From NCBI RefSeq assembly GCF_000409775.1, contig NZ_KE332388.1, positions 72,552 to 136,551 on the forward strand: DNA of 64,000 nt, in the 5' to 3' direction. The notes beneath the pieces are model-generated. The model ran no database searches and was not told where the DNA came from. It saw nothing but the letters and a program-made list of their open reading frames with translations. Source of the DNA: Litchfieldella anticariensis FP35 = DSM 16096 (GTDB lineage: Bacteria; Pseudomonadota; Gammaproteobacteria; Pseudomonadales; Halomonadaceae). Positions within the stretch are counted from its first letter, which is position 1. The number at the start of each line of letters is the position of its first letter. This document shows positions 55,384 to 64,000 of this stretch, in pieces. A program made the position numbers and the translations under genes.

Positions 55384-55829
55384 AACGCTGGACCCCTAGA
55401 GTCACCGTGGCCACTGTGGTCGAACGTGCCGGACGCTACCTGCTGGTCGAGGAGGACCATGGCGGCCCCTTTACCCTGCTCAACCAGCCAGCCGGTCACT
55501 TGGAACCGGGTGAGACGCTACTGGAAGCCGCCGAACGCGAGGTGCGCGAGGAAAGTGCCTGGCGCGTGGGTATTACCGATTATCTGGGCCTATATGTCCA
55601 TGAAGCGCAAGCCGGACTAACCTTTCATAGCCACAGTTTCGTCGGCATGGCATTGGCGCATCTCGGCAACGAGTTGGACCCTAATATCCTTGCCATCCAC
55701 TGGCTGACCTTCGACGAAATCGAAGACCTCGATCGCGCTGGGCGCCTACGCAGCCCATTGGTACTGCGGCGTGTTCGCGATGCCCGGTTGGGAAGGGTGT
55801 TCCCGATGGACGTGATTCACGAACGCTAA
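55380..55829 (+). CDS. nudJ: NUDIX hydrolase NudJ-like
   Basis: A 149-residue hydrolase. The Nudix box 'GHLEPGETLLEAAEREVREE' keeps the key acidic residues that bind Mg2+. E. coli NudJ acts on thiamine pyrophosphate and nucleoside triphosphates; the same chemistry is likely. The gene order rluE-nudJ-mnmA-hflD-purB is as in E. coli, which supports NudJ over other NUDIX families. Its TAA stop starts a 7-bp tandem array. Confidence 0.92.
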   Translation: MKRWTPRVTVATVVERAGRYLLVEEDHGGPFTLLNQPAGHLEPGETLLEAAEREVREESAWRVGITDYLGLYVHEAQAGLTFHSHSFVGMALAHLGNELDPNILAIHWLTFDEIEDLDRAGRLRSPLVLRRVRDARLGRVFPMDVIHER

Positions 55830-55872
55830 AAGGAAGAAGGAAGAAGGAAGAAGGAAGAAGGAAGAAGGAAGA
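55827..55872 (+). repeat. 7-bp purine array (AAGAAGG), ~6 copies, starting at the nudJ stop
   Basis: TAAAAGG then AAGAAGG repeated about five times, in phase with the TAA stop codon of nudJ. A pyrimidine-rich hairpin element begins about 40 bases downstream; the two are complementary enough to form an imperfect long stem. Confidence 0.92.
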
Positions 55873-55910
55873 GCAGTGTGAGGGTATTAATGCGCTAGCT
55901 ACAAGGGGTT

Positions 55911-56016
55911 TTCTTCCCTCTTCAAGGCACGAAGTGCCGTCTTCTTTCTTATATCTTCTAGCTTCAAGGCACGAAGTGCCGTCTTCCTACTTCCAGCGGC
56001 GAAGCCGCGTCTTCCA
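55911..56016 (+). repeat. Triloop mini-hairpin element, copy A
   Basis: Three 5-bp hairpins with 3-base loops: GGCAC-GAA-GTGCC (55926-55938 and 55968-55980) and GCGGC-GAA-GCCGC (55996-56008), each followed by GTCTTC and joined by CT-rich linkers. It differs at only two bases from copy B at 59381-59486. Lies between nudJ and the mnmA promoter. Confidence 0.9.
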
Positions 56017-56059
56017 ACTTCAAGCTTTTCGCTCATTTCGGCTCGAAACCAAGATAAGG

Positions 56060-56065
56060 TATAAT
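56060..56065 (+). promoter_or_regulatory. Putative -10 element of mnmA
   Basis: TATAAT, consensus -10, 41 bases ahead of the mnmA ATG. The -35 region (TTTCGG) is poor, so the promoter is uncertain. It would separate mnmA transcription from nudJ. Confidence 0.45.
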
Positions 56066-56105
56066 CGCGCCCCATTTGACGTCACCCCAATCTCCGAGAA
56101 TGCGT

Positions 56106-57211
56106 ATGTCATCCACGGGCAAGGTCATCGTCGGCATGTCCGGCGGTGTCGACTCCTCCGTCTCCGCACTGTTGCTGCTCGAACAGGGCTATCAGGTCGA
56201 AGGCCTGTTCATGAAGAACTGGGACGAGGACGATGGCACTGAATACTGCACCGCCAAGGAAGATCTGGCGGATGCCCAAGCCGTGTGCGAAAAACTCGGC
56301 ATCAAGCTACATACCGCCAACTTTGCAGCCGAATACTGGGATAACGTTTTCGAGCACTTTCTGGCCGAATACCGCGCCGGGCGCACGCCGAATCCCGACA
56401 TCCTGTGTAACCGGGAAATCAAGTTCAAGGTGTTCCTGGAATATGCCGAAATGCTCGGTGCCGAAAAGATCGCCACCGGCCACTACGTACGCCAGGGCTT
56501 GCGTGATGGCCGACCGCGACTGCTCAAGGGACTGGATACCAACAAGGACCAGAGCTACTTCCTGCACGCGGTATCCGAGGCCGCTATCGCCCGTACCCTG
56601 TTCCCGGTGGGCGAGCTGGACAAGGGCGAAGTCCGTGCCATTGCCGAGCGCCATGGGCTGGCAACCGCACGCAAGAAGGACTCGACCGGTATTTGCTTCA
56701 TCGGTGAGCGTCGCTTCCGCGACTTCCTGCAGCAGTATCTGCCGGCTCAGCCGGGCGTCATCGAGACGCCCGAAGGCGACGTCATTGGCGAGCACATGGG
56801 CTTGATGTACTACACCCTCGGCCAGCGTCAAGGGCTGGGGATTGGCGGCCTGGCCGATTACCCGGAAGAGCCTTGGTACGTTGCGGCCAAGAATCTCGAC
56901 CGCAATGTACTGGTCGCTGTGCAAGGCAAACATCATTCTCTGTTATACAGCGATGCCCTGATCACCGAGCCAATGGACTGGGTGGCCGGCGAAGCGCCCG
57001 CAACCGAGGCCCACCTCACCGCCAAAACGCGCTATCGACAGGCCGACGTTCCTTGCCAGATACGCACCACCTCCGAGGGTGGTGTGGAAGTCGTGTTCGA
57101 TACACCGCAACGCGCAGTCACTCCCGGCCAGTCGTTGGTTCTCTATGATGGCGAACTCTGTCTCGGCGGTGGGGTGATTCGTGAGACCTGGAAACGTTCG
57201 GAGCTTACTGC

Positions 57212-57215
<4 letters not shown>
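56106..57215 (+). CDS. mnmA: tRNA-specific 2-thiouridylase MnmA
   Basis: A 369-residue ATP-dependent sulfurtransferase making s2U34 in tRNA-Lys, -Glu and -Gln. The PP-loop 'GMSGGVDSS' is at residues 10-18. The catalytic Cys lies in '[13 protein letters not shown]', and the partner Cys in '[12 protein letters not shown]'. ATG 56106 ('[10 protein letters not shown]') aligns with the E. coli start; ATG 56100 two codons earlier is possible. tRNA-Glu(TTC), one of its substrates, is encoded three times elsewhere in the window. Confidence 0.96.
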
Positions 57216-59259
<2,044 letters not shown>

Positions 59260-59262
<3 letters not shown>

Positions 59263-59340
59263 GCTATAAGCCGCAAGAAGGAAGAAGGAAGAAGGAAGAA
59301 GGAAGAAGGAAGAAGGAAGAAGGAAGAAGGAAGAAGGAAG
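59260..59340 (+). repeat. 7-bp array starting at the purB stop (mixed TAAGCCG / GAAGAAG units)
   Basis: In phase with the stop codon: TAAGCTA, TAAGCCG, CAAGAAG, then about nine GAAGAAG units. The second unit equals the unit of the array at 28053, so the two array types join here in one register. Confidence 0.92.
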
Positions 59341-59380
59341 GCAGTATGAGGGAGTTGGTGTACTAGTGCACAAGGATTTT

Positions 59381-59506
59381 TTCTTCCCTCTTCAAGGCAC
59401 GAAGTGCCGTCTTCTTTCTTATATCTTCTAGCTTCAAGGCACGGAGTGCCGTCTTCCTACTTCCAACGGCGAAGCCGCGTCTTCCAGCTTCCAGGCGCGC
59501 AGCGCC
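59381..59506 (+). repeat. Triloop mini-hairpin element, copy B
   Basis: Hairpins at 59396-59408 (GGCAC-GAA-GTGCC), 59438-59450 (loop GGA), 59466-59478 (CGGC-GAA-GCCG) and a fourth at 59494-59506 (GGCGC-GCA-GCGCC) absent from copy A. Each is followed by CTTC-containing linker. Direct orientation with copy A, 3,470 bases apart, framing mnmA-hflD-purB. Together with the array upstream, it fills the 292-base gap before roxA. Confidence 0.9.
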
Positions 59507-59554
59507 GCTCTTCCAGCTCCGAGCTTATCTATAGCATTAACATCAGGTGGCCCC

Positions 59555-60775
59555 ATGCCTTCCGATACCCCGCTGCAATTGCTAGGTGGCCTCACAGCCA
59601 CTGAATTCCTGCGCGATTACTGGCAACGCAAGCCACTGCTGATACGTGGCGCCTACTCCGATTTTGAAAGCCCATTGGCCCCGGACGAGTTGGCGGGGCT
59701 GGCTTGCGAGGAAGGGGTCGAGGCGCGTCTGGTCGAGGAACACGGCAAGGCCGGTTCCTGGCAGGTCAGCCATGGGCCTTTCGATGAGGCCACCTTCGTG
59801 CGCCTACCAGAGCGCGACTGGACATTGCTGGTTCAAGCAGTGGATCACTACGTACCCGATGTCGCCGAACTGCTCGAGGATTTCACTTTCCTGCCACGCT
59901 GGCGGCTCGACGACATCATGATCAGCTATGCCCCACCAGGCGGTAGCGTCGGCCCACACGTCGACCAATACGATGTCTTCCTGCTACAGGCCAGCGGCCG
60001 GCGACATTGGCAACTGGGCGGCAAGGTCGATGACGACGCTCCGATTCTGGCCGGCATCGACCTGCGCATCCTCGAGCGCTTCGAGGTAGAAAACGGTCAG
60101 GATTGGGAACTGGAACCCGGCGACATGCTCTACCTGCCTCCGGGTTGGGCTCATCACGGCGTCAGCCAGTCCGACGACTGCATGACGATCTCGGTAGGTT
60201 TCCGTGCACCTTCTGCCGATGAAGCCATTACTTCCTTCGCCGATTACGTGGGTGAGGGGCTGCCAGCATCCCGTCGCTATGCCGATGGTGGCATGGCCCC
60301 TCCTGCCGATCCCAGCGAACTCGACGACGCCGCGCTCGAGCGCATGCGGCAGTTGATCCTCAGCGCGATTGACGATCCAACACAACTTGCCCAATGGTTC
60401 GGTCGTGTAATGACTCAGCCCAAGTATGTTGACCAACTCGTGCCTAACGAGACCCCCACTGAAGTCGAGGATCTTGTCACCGAACTACAGACTGGCGTCG
60501 AACTGGAGCGAACTCTGGGCTCGCGCTTTGCCTACCGCCTTCAGAACGATGGCCAAGCGACACTGTTCGTCGACGGCGATGGAATTGACTGTCCAGCAGA
60601 TCTGGCCCGTGCTCTGGCCTCTCGAGTACCGATCGATACCGACATGCTGACCTACCCTGGCTCCGCCGAGCTACTCGCTCACTTGCTCGACCGCGGCAGC
60701 TTGAGCTGGCCGTCGGAGGAAGAGGAGGAGTACGGCCATCCGGATGATCCATGGGATGCGGAGGACGATGCGTGA
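59555..60775 (+). CDS. roxA: Ribosomal protein L16 arginine hydroxylase RoxA (YcfD)
   Basis: A 406-residue JmjC/cupin 2-oxoglutarate oxygenase that hydroxylates an arginine of L16. His135 and Asp137 in 'GPHVDQYDVF' and a His near 198 in 'PPGWAHHG' form the Fe(II) triad. The C-terminal winged-helix dimerisation domain and an acidic tail follow. E. coli ycfD also lies near purB-hflD-mnmA, but phoP/phoQ, present between them there, are missing here. The GTGA overlap with the next gene indicates coupling. Confidence 0.92.
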   Translation: MPSDTPLQLLGGLTATEFLRDYWQRKPLLIRGAYSDFESPLAPDELAGLACEEGVEARLVEEHGKAGSWQVSHGPFDEATFVRLPERDWTLLVQAVDHYVPDVAELLEDFTFLPRWRLDDIMISYAPPGGSVGPHVDQYDVFLLQASGRRHWQLGGKVDDDAPILAGIDLRILERFEVENGQDWELEPGDMLYLPPGWAHHGVSQSDDCMTISVGFRAPSADEAITSFADYVGEGLPASRRYADGGMAPPADPSELDDAALERMRQLILSAIDDPTQLAQWFGRVMTQPKYVDQLVPNETPTEVEDLVTELQTGVELERTLGSRFAYRLQNDGQATLFVDGDGIDCPADLARALASRVPIDTDMLTYPGSAELLAHLLDRGSLSWPSEEEEEYGHPDDPWDAEDDA

Positions 60776-61212
60776 GCAATACCCCTGCCCCCCTCTTCGT
60801 AGAGCATGGCGACTGGGCGACCCTTGGTCCTGTCGCCAGCGAGATTCGGCGTATCGTCTTCATCGAAGAGCAGGCCGTGCCTCGGGAAGAAGAGTGGGAT
60901 CGACGCGACGGCGATTGCATCCACTTCCTGGCCTGGCAAGACAAGCGCGCCATCGGCACCGCCAGGCTGCTGCCGGACGGCCATATCGGCCGAGTCGCCG
61001 TGCTCCGCGATGCGCGTGGGCTCGGAGCTGGACAGCAACTGATGCAGGCCGCGATCGAGGTCGCGCGCCAGCAAGGACACGCCCATGTTGAACTCGCTGC
61101 CCAGACTCACGCCTTGGCATTCTATACCAACCTGGGCTTTGAAGCCTTCGGCGATGAATTTCTCGACGCCGGAATACCGCACCGCAACATGCGCCTCACG
61201 TTAGATAGTTGA
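60772..61212 (+). CDS. GNAT family N-acetyltransferase
   Basis: A 146-residue GNAT protein of the ElaA/YjcF-like kind. 'FIEEQAVPREEEWDRRDGDC' and the acetyl-CoA loop 'GRVAVLRDARGLGAGQQLMQ' are clear, and 'THALAFYTNLGFEAFGDEFL' closes the fold. GTG start at 60772 overlaps the roxA stop. Substrate unknown. Confidence 0.85.
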   Translation: MSNTPAPLFVEHGDWATLGPVASEIRRIVFIEEQAVPREEEWDRRDGDCIHFLAWQDKRAIGTARLLPDGHIGRVAVLRDARGLGAGQQLMQAAIEVARQQGHAHVELAAQTHALAFYTNLGFEAFGDEFLDAGIPHRNMRLTLDS

Positions 61213-61276
61213 TTTCATCCTCTCCACTCCCTTCCAGCGAAAATTGACTACAGGAAAAGGGCATTGGCCAACCTTC

Positions 61277-61293
61277 TTGTAGTCAAACTACAA
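61277..61293. promoter_or_regulatory. Palindrome TTGTAGT-CAA-ACTACAA, RccR-site-like
   Basis: Perfect 7-bp inverted repeat. The core TGTAGT-N3-ACTACA is what I recall as the RccR (RpiR family) site at aceA and glcB in Pseudomonas. An RpiR/RccR gene is not in the window. Confidence 0.6.
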
Positions 61294-61369
61294 CCCTTTC
61301 TGCCCCAAAGTAATAATTGCCAGTCCTCGCCGTTGTGGGCGATAGTGCTTATCAAGACAAGATTAAAAC

Positions 61370-61387
61370 AAGTGTTTTACAACACTT
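61370..61387. promoter_or_regulatory. Palindrome AAGTGTT-TTAC-AACACTT
   Basis: Perfect 7-bp inverted repeat about 230 bases ahead of aceA, next to a TGTAGTC half-site. It may be a second regulator site; protein unknown. Confidence 0.45.
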
Positions 61388-61616
61388 CTGTAGTCGAGAA
61401 TAAATATTTGTTTTATTTCTTGTCCCATTCGACCAAGGCAGCACAGACAGCCATGTCGATGTGGTCGAAGCTGTAAACATTTCGCAAGTGCAGCATAGCC
61501 CGAGAACACGCTGCCATGACCTTGGCAGATCGAGAGAGATGCTGGAACGAATCTTGGAGGCTGCACCCTGACTGCTGCTGGACGACCCTTACCGCTCACA
61601 AACGAAGGATGGCCCC

Positions 61617-63215
61617 ATGTCTGCATACCAAGACGATCTCAAAGCGATAGCCCAATTACGCGAAGCCAAAAGCGGCAAGTGGGACAATATCAATCCCGAA
61701 TACGTTGCCCGCATGAAGGCTCAGAATCGTTTCAAGACCGGCCTGGATATCGCTCGCTATACGGCTAAGATCATGCGCGAGGACATGGCCGCTTATGACG
61801 TCGACAGCTCTCGATACACTCAATCCCTGGGTTGCTGGCACGGCTTTATCGGCCAGCAAAAGCTGATCTCGATCAAGAAGCACTTCGGCGCTACCAAGCG
61901 TCGTTACCTCTACCTTTCAGGCTGGATGATTGCCGCACTGCGTAGCGAATTCGGCCCGCTTCCCGACCAGTCCATGCACGAGAAGACCAGCGTGCCCGGC
62001 CTGATCGAAGAGCTCTACACCTTCCTTCGCCAGGCCGACGCCTGGGAGCTCAACCACTTGTTTCGCGATCTGGAAGCGGCGAAAGAAGCGGGTGACAGCG
62101 CCAAGATGTCCGAACTCCAGGATAAGATCGACAACCACGAGACCCATGTGGTGCCGATCATCGCTGACATCGATGCCGGTTTCGGCAACGCCGAAGCCAC
62201 CTATCTGCTGGCCAAGAGGATGATCGAGGCCGGTGCCTGCTGCATTCAGATCGAGAACCAGGTCTCCGATGAGAAGCAGTGTGGCCACCAGGATGGCAAG
62301 GTTACCGTGCCCCATGAGGACTTCCTGGCCAAGATCAATGCCGTGCGTTACGCCTTCCTGGAACTTGGTGTGGAAGACGGCGTCATCGTCGCTCGCACCG
62401 ACTCCTTGGGTGCCGGCCTGACCCAGAAGATCGCGGTTACCAAGGAACCGGGCGATCTGGGCGACCAGTACAACAGTTTCCTCGATGGAGACGAGATCAC
62501 TTCTGCCGCTGATATCGACAATGGCGACGTGGTGATCAAGCAGAACGGCAAACTGGTCAAGGTCAAGCGCTTCGCTTCCGGCCTCTACCAATTCAAGCAA
62601 GGCACTGGTGAGGATCGCGTGGTGTTGGACTGTATCACCAGCTTGCAGAACGGCGCCGACCTGCTGTGGATCGAGACCGAAAAACCCCACGTCGGTCAGA
62701 TCAAGGGGATGGTCGACCGTATCCGCGCAGTGGTGCCGGACGCCAAGCTGGTCTACAACAATTCACCGTCCTTCAACTGGACCTTGAACTTCCGCCAGCA
62801 GGTATTCGATGCCTGGGAGAAGGAAGGCAAGGACGTGTCGGTTTACGATCGTGCCAATCTGATGAGCGCCGAATACGACGACACCGACCTGGGCAAGCTG
62901 GCCGACGAGTGGACGCGCAACTTCCAGCGCGACGCATCACGCGAGGCGGGCATTTTCCATCATCTGATCACGTTGCCGACCTACCACACGGCAGCCCTGT
63001 CCACCGACAATCTGGCCAAGGGGTACTTCGGTGACGACGGCATGCTGGCTTATGTGGCAGGCGTTCAACGCCGTGAGATTCGTGAAGGCATCGCCACCGT
63101 CAAGCATCAGGACATGGCCGGTTCCAATATCGGCGACGATCACAAGGAATTCTTCCACGGCGAAGCAGCACTGAAAGCCGGCGGCAAGGACAATACCATG
63201 AACCAGTTTGGGTAA
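61617..63215 (+). CDS. aceA: Isocitrate lyase AceA (long, Pseudomonas type)
   Basis: A 532-residue glyoxylate-shunt enzyme cleaving isocitrate to glyoxylate and succinate. The active-site loop is 'DEKQCGHQDGKV' with Cys222, the form of the long P. aeruginosa-type enzymes, not the E. coli 'KKCGH'. 'ARTDSLGAGL' and the C-terminal 'GSNIGDDHKEFFHGEAALKA' agree. The extra ~100 residues over E. coli AceA are internal, as in that class. No malate synthase or aceK is adjacent. Confidence 0.95.
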   Translation: MSAYQDDLKAIAQLREAKSGKWDNINPEYVARMKAQNRFKTGLDIARYTAKIMREDMAAYDVDSSRYTQSLGCWHGFIGQQKLISIKKHFGATKRRYLYLSGWMIAALRSEFGPLPDQSMHEKTSVPGLIEELYTFLRQADAWELNHLFRDLEAAKEAGDSAKMSELQDKIDNHETHVVPIIADIDAGFGNAEATYLLAKRMIEAGACCIQIENQVSDEKQCGHQDGKVTVPHEDFLAKINAVRYAFLELGVEDGVIVARTDSLGAGLTQKIAVTKEPGDLGDQYNSFLDGDEITSAADIDNGDVVIKQNGKLVKVKRFASGLYQFKQGTGEDRVVLDCITSLQNGADLLWIETEKPHVGQIKGMVDRIRAVVPDAKLVYNNSPSFNWTLNFRQQVFDAWEKEGKDVSVYDRANLMSAEYDDTDLGKLADEWTRNFQRDASREAGIFHHLITLPTYHTAALSTDNLAKGYFGDDGMLAYVAGVQRREIREGIATVKHQDMAGSNIGDDHKEFFHGEAALKAGGKDNTMNQFG

Positions 63216-63234
63216 CGCTCGCGTGTCGATCCTT

Positions 63235-63261
63235 AGGGGCCCGAACAGGCGCCCCTTTTTT
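63235..63261 (+). terminator. Intrinsic terminator of aceA
   Basis: AGGGGC ... GCCCCT stem (with inner extension GGGCCCGAACAGGCGCCC) followed by a T-run, 20 bases after the aceA stop. Confidence 0.85.
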
Positions 63262-63413
63262 GTGTTTCGCCTTTTCCTTATTGTTTGTCATTTCCCGGCG
63301 TTACACTATGCACAAAGCGCTGGTCCAAAAGACCAAGAGTCGATAAACTATTTGGAAACAGTGTTCCTTAACTTCTGTCTTGCCCATCAAGTGCCCTAGG
63401 CGCAGGAGGATCC

Positions 63414-63881
63414 ATGAAACGTCTTCTTCCCATTCTGGCCATCGGCCTGCTGACTCTGGCAGGCTGCGCCAATACCGCTCCCTACTCCGGCGATGTTTAT
63501 CGAGGAAGCCAGGCCCAAACTGGTCAGACTGTCAGCTACGGTACCATCGTCGCCCTGCGCCAAGTGCAGATTCAGGCCGACAACCCCCAAGGCAACGTGG
63601 TCGGTGGCTTGGGCGGCGCGGTGATTGGCGGCCTGTTGGGTAATCAGATCGGTGGTGGCTCAGGCCGCACCTTGGCAACCGCCGCTGGCGCCATCGGTGG
63701 CAGCGTGGCCGGTAGCAAGATCGAGGATCGCGCCAACCGCACTACTGCCTGGGAAATGGAAATCCGTCGTGACAGAGGCGACAACGTGATCGTGGTCCAA
63801 AAGGCAGATCGCGCCTTCCAGGTCGGCCAGCGTGTGCGCCTGATCGGCAGCGGCGCCAACTTGAGTGTCGCCCCCTACTGA
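63414..63881 (+). CDS. SlyB-like glycine-zipper outer-membrane lipoprotein
   Basis: A 155-residue lipoprotein. The signal peptide ends in lipobox 'LTLAGC' with Cys18 lipidated. A Gly-rich two-span zipper ('GGLGGAVIGGLLGNQIGGGS' and 'AAGAIGGSVAGSK') lies at about 64-103, and a C-terminal SH3-like strand region follows. This is the SlyB/Pcp (17 kDa antigen) layout, involved in outer-membrane integrity. GCGCAGGAGGATCC precedes the ATG. Confidence 0.9.
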   Translation: MKRLLPILAIGLLTLAGCANTAPYSGDVYRGSQAQTGQTVSYGTIVALRQVQIQADNPQGNVVGGLGGAVIGGLLGNQIGGGSGRTLATAAGAIGGSVAGSKIEDRANRTTAWEMEIRRDRGDNVIVVQKADRAFQVGQRVRLIGSGANLSVAPY

Positions 63882-63907
63882 GCAGGGCCGTCACGCTCTC
63901 ACACGAC

Positions 63908-63942
63908 GAAGCCCGCGAGAATTCTCGCGGGCTTCCTTCTTT
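63908..63942. terminator. Bidirectional terminator between slyB-like gene and next gene
   Basis: A perfect 14-bp inverted repeat (GAAGCCCGCGAGAA / TTCTCGCGGGCTTC, 63908-63935), with CTTCTTT on the plus side. It sits between convergent genes. Confidence 0.85.
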
Positions 63943-63961
63943 ATCCAGGACATTCAGTGCT

Positions 63962-64000
63962 TCAAGAGTGCTTACCCTTCTTCAGGAACAGATCAAACAC
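63962..64000 (-). CDS. 3' end of a minus-strand gene (partial)
   Basis: The minus strand is open from the window end to a TGA at 63962-63964 and encodes 'VFDLFLKKGKHS'. It follows a bidirectional terminator, as expected for the end of a convergent gene. Twelve residues are too few to name the protein. Confidence 0.4.
   Translation of the reverse strand: MFDLFLKKGKHS

Larger units (their letters stand above)
61213..61616. other. Intergenic regulatory region upstream of aceA
   Basis: A 404-base gap without a convincing gene. It holds two perfect palindromes (61277-61293 and 61370-61387), further half-sites TGACTACAGG near 61246 and TGTAGTC near 61389, and an AT-rich stretch near 61395-61425. 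The last ~120 bases before aceA show no clear signal except GAAGGATGGCCCC, the ribosome site. Confidence 0.7.

Noticed and set aside
61264-61476. 70-codon open frame in the aceA upstream region
   Set aside because: No ribosome site, contains both palindromes, and codon use is unlike the genes nearby.

Overview
The window is high-GC gammaproteobacterial chromosome. The housekeeping genes (a ~180-kDa NAD-glutamate dehydrogenase, a Pseudomonas-type long isocitrate lyase, rmf, the rluE-nudJ-mnmA-hflD-purB-roxA block, clpS/clpA/infA/bpt/aat/ftsK) look like a halophilic member of the Oceanospirillales such as Halomonas or a relative. That placement is an inference from protein character, not from any database search.

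Region 1 (1 to ~17,780) is the right-hand part of a P2-like prophage. It enters mid-way through the tail sheath gene and continues with tail tube, E and E+E' (with an intact programmed -1 frameshift site), tape measure, U and D. A lower-GC cargo segment on the minus strand (5.8-8.5 kb) follows: an unknown cysteine-containing protein, a degraded BRCT remnant, and an overlapping GNAT/ASCH pair. Next come a secreted small protein, two XRE regulators, the lysis-lysogeny switch with a palindromic operator lying between the -35 and -10 elements, and a rightward early operon (small DNA-binding proteins, an Ogr-like activator, a TOPRIM primase-helicase, small zinc proteins) that ends in a tyrosine integrase next to tRNA-Ser(GGA), the probable attachment site.

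Region 2 (17.8-31 kb) holds a minus-strand run of thioesterase-like, nitroreductase, queF and yadH/yadG-like ABC exporter genes. A tRNA array follows (Glu-Gly-Glu-Gly-Glu, with two tRNA-Gly-derived fragments in the spacers), then msrB, a circularly permuted YlqF-type GTPase, alaA, htpX with a sigma-32-like promoter, pdxB, a WGR-domain protein, a glutaredoxin-like gene, rlmKL and rmf.

Region 3 (31-50 kb) carries pyrD, gdhB, trmA, murI, a LysR regulator, an SOS-controlled umuDC pair whose UmuD lacks both catalytic residues and most of the N-terminal arm, a hemerythrin-like gene, rarA, lolA, ftsK, aat, bpt and infA. The aat/bpt/clpS/clpA/infA neighbourhood is an N-end-rule degradation cluster: tagging enzymes, adaptor and unfoldase lie together.

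Region 4 (50-64 kb) has clpA, clpS, icd, rluE, nudJ, mnmA, hflD, purB, roxA, a GNAT gene, aceA with two palindromes upstream, a SlyB-like lipoprotein, and the 3' end of a minus-strand gene.

The most unusual non-coding signal is a set of 7-bp tandem arrays that begin exactly at the TAA stop codon of several genes (WGR gene, the convergent glutaredoxin gene, nudJ, purB, and in degenerate form htpX). After nudJ and purB they are followed by near-identical 106-bp elements made of covarying triloop mini-hairpins joined by CTTC-rich linkers.
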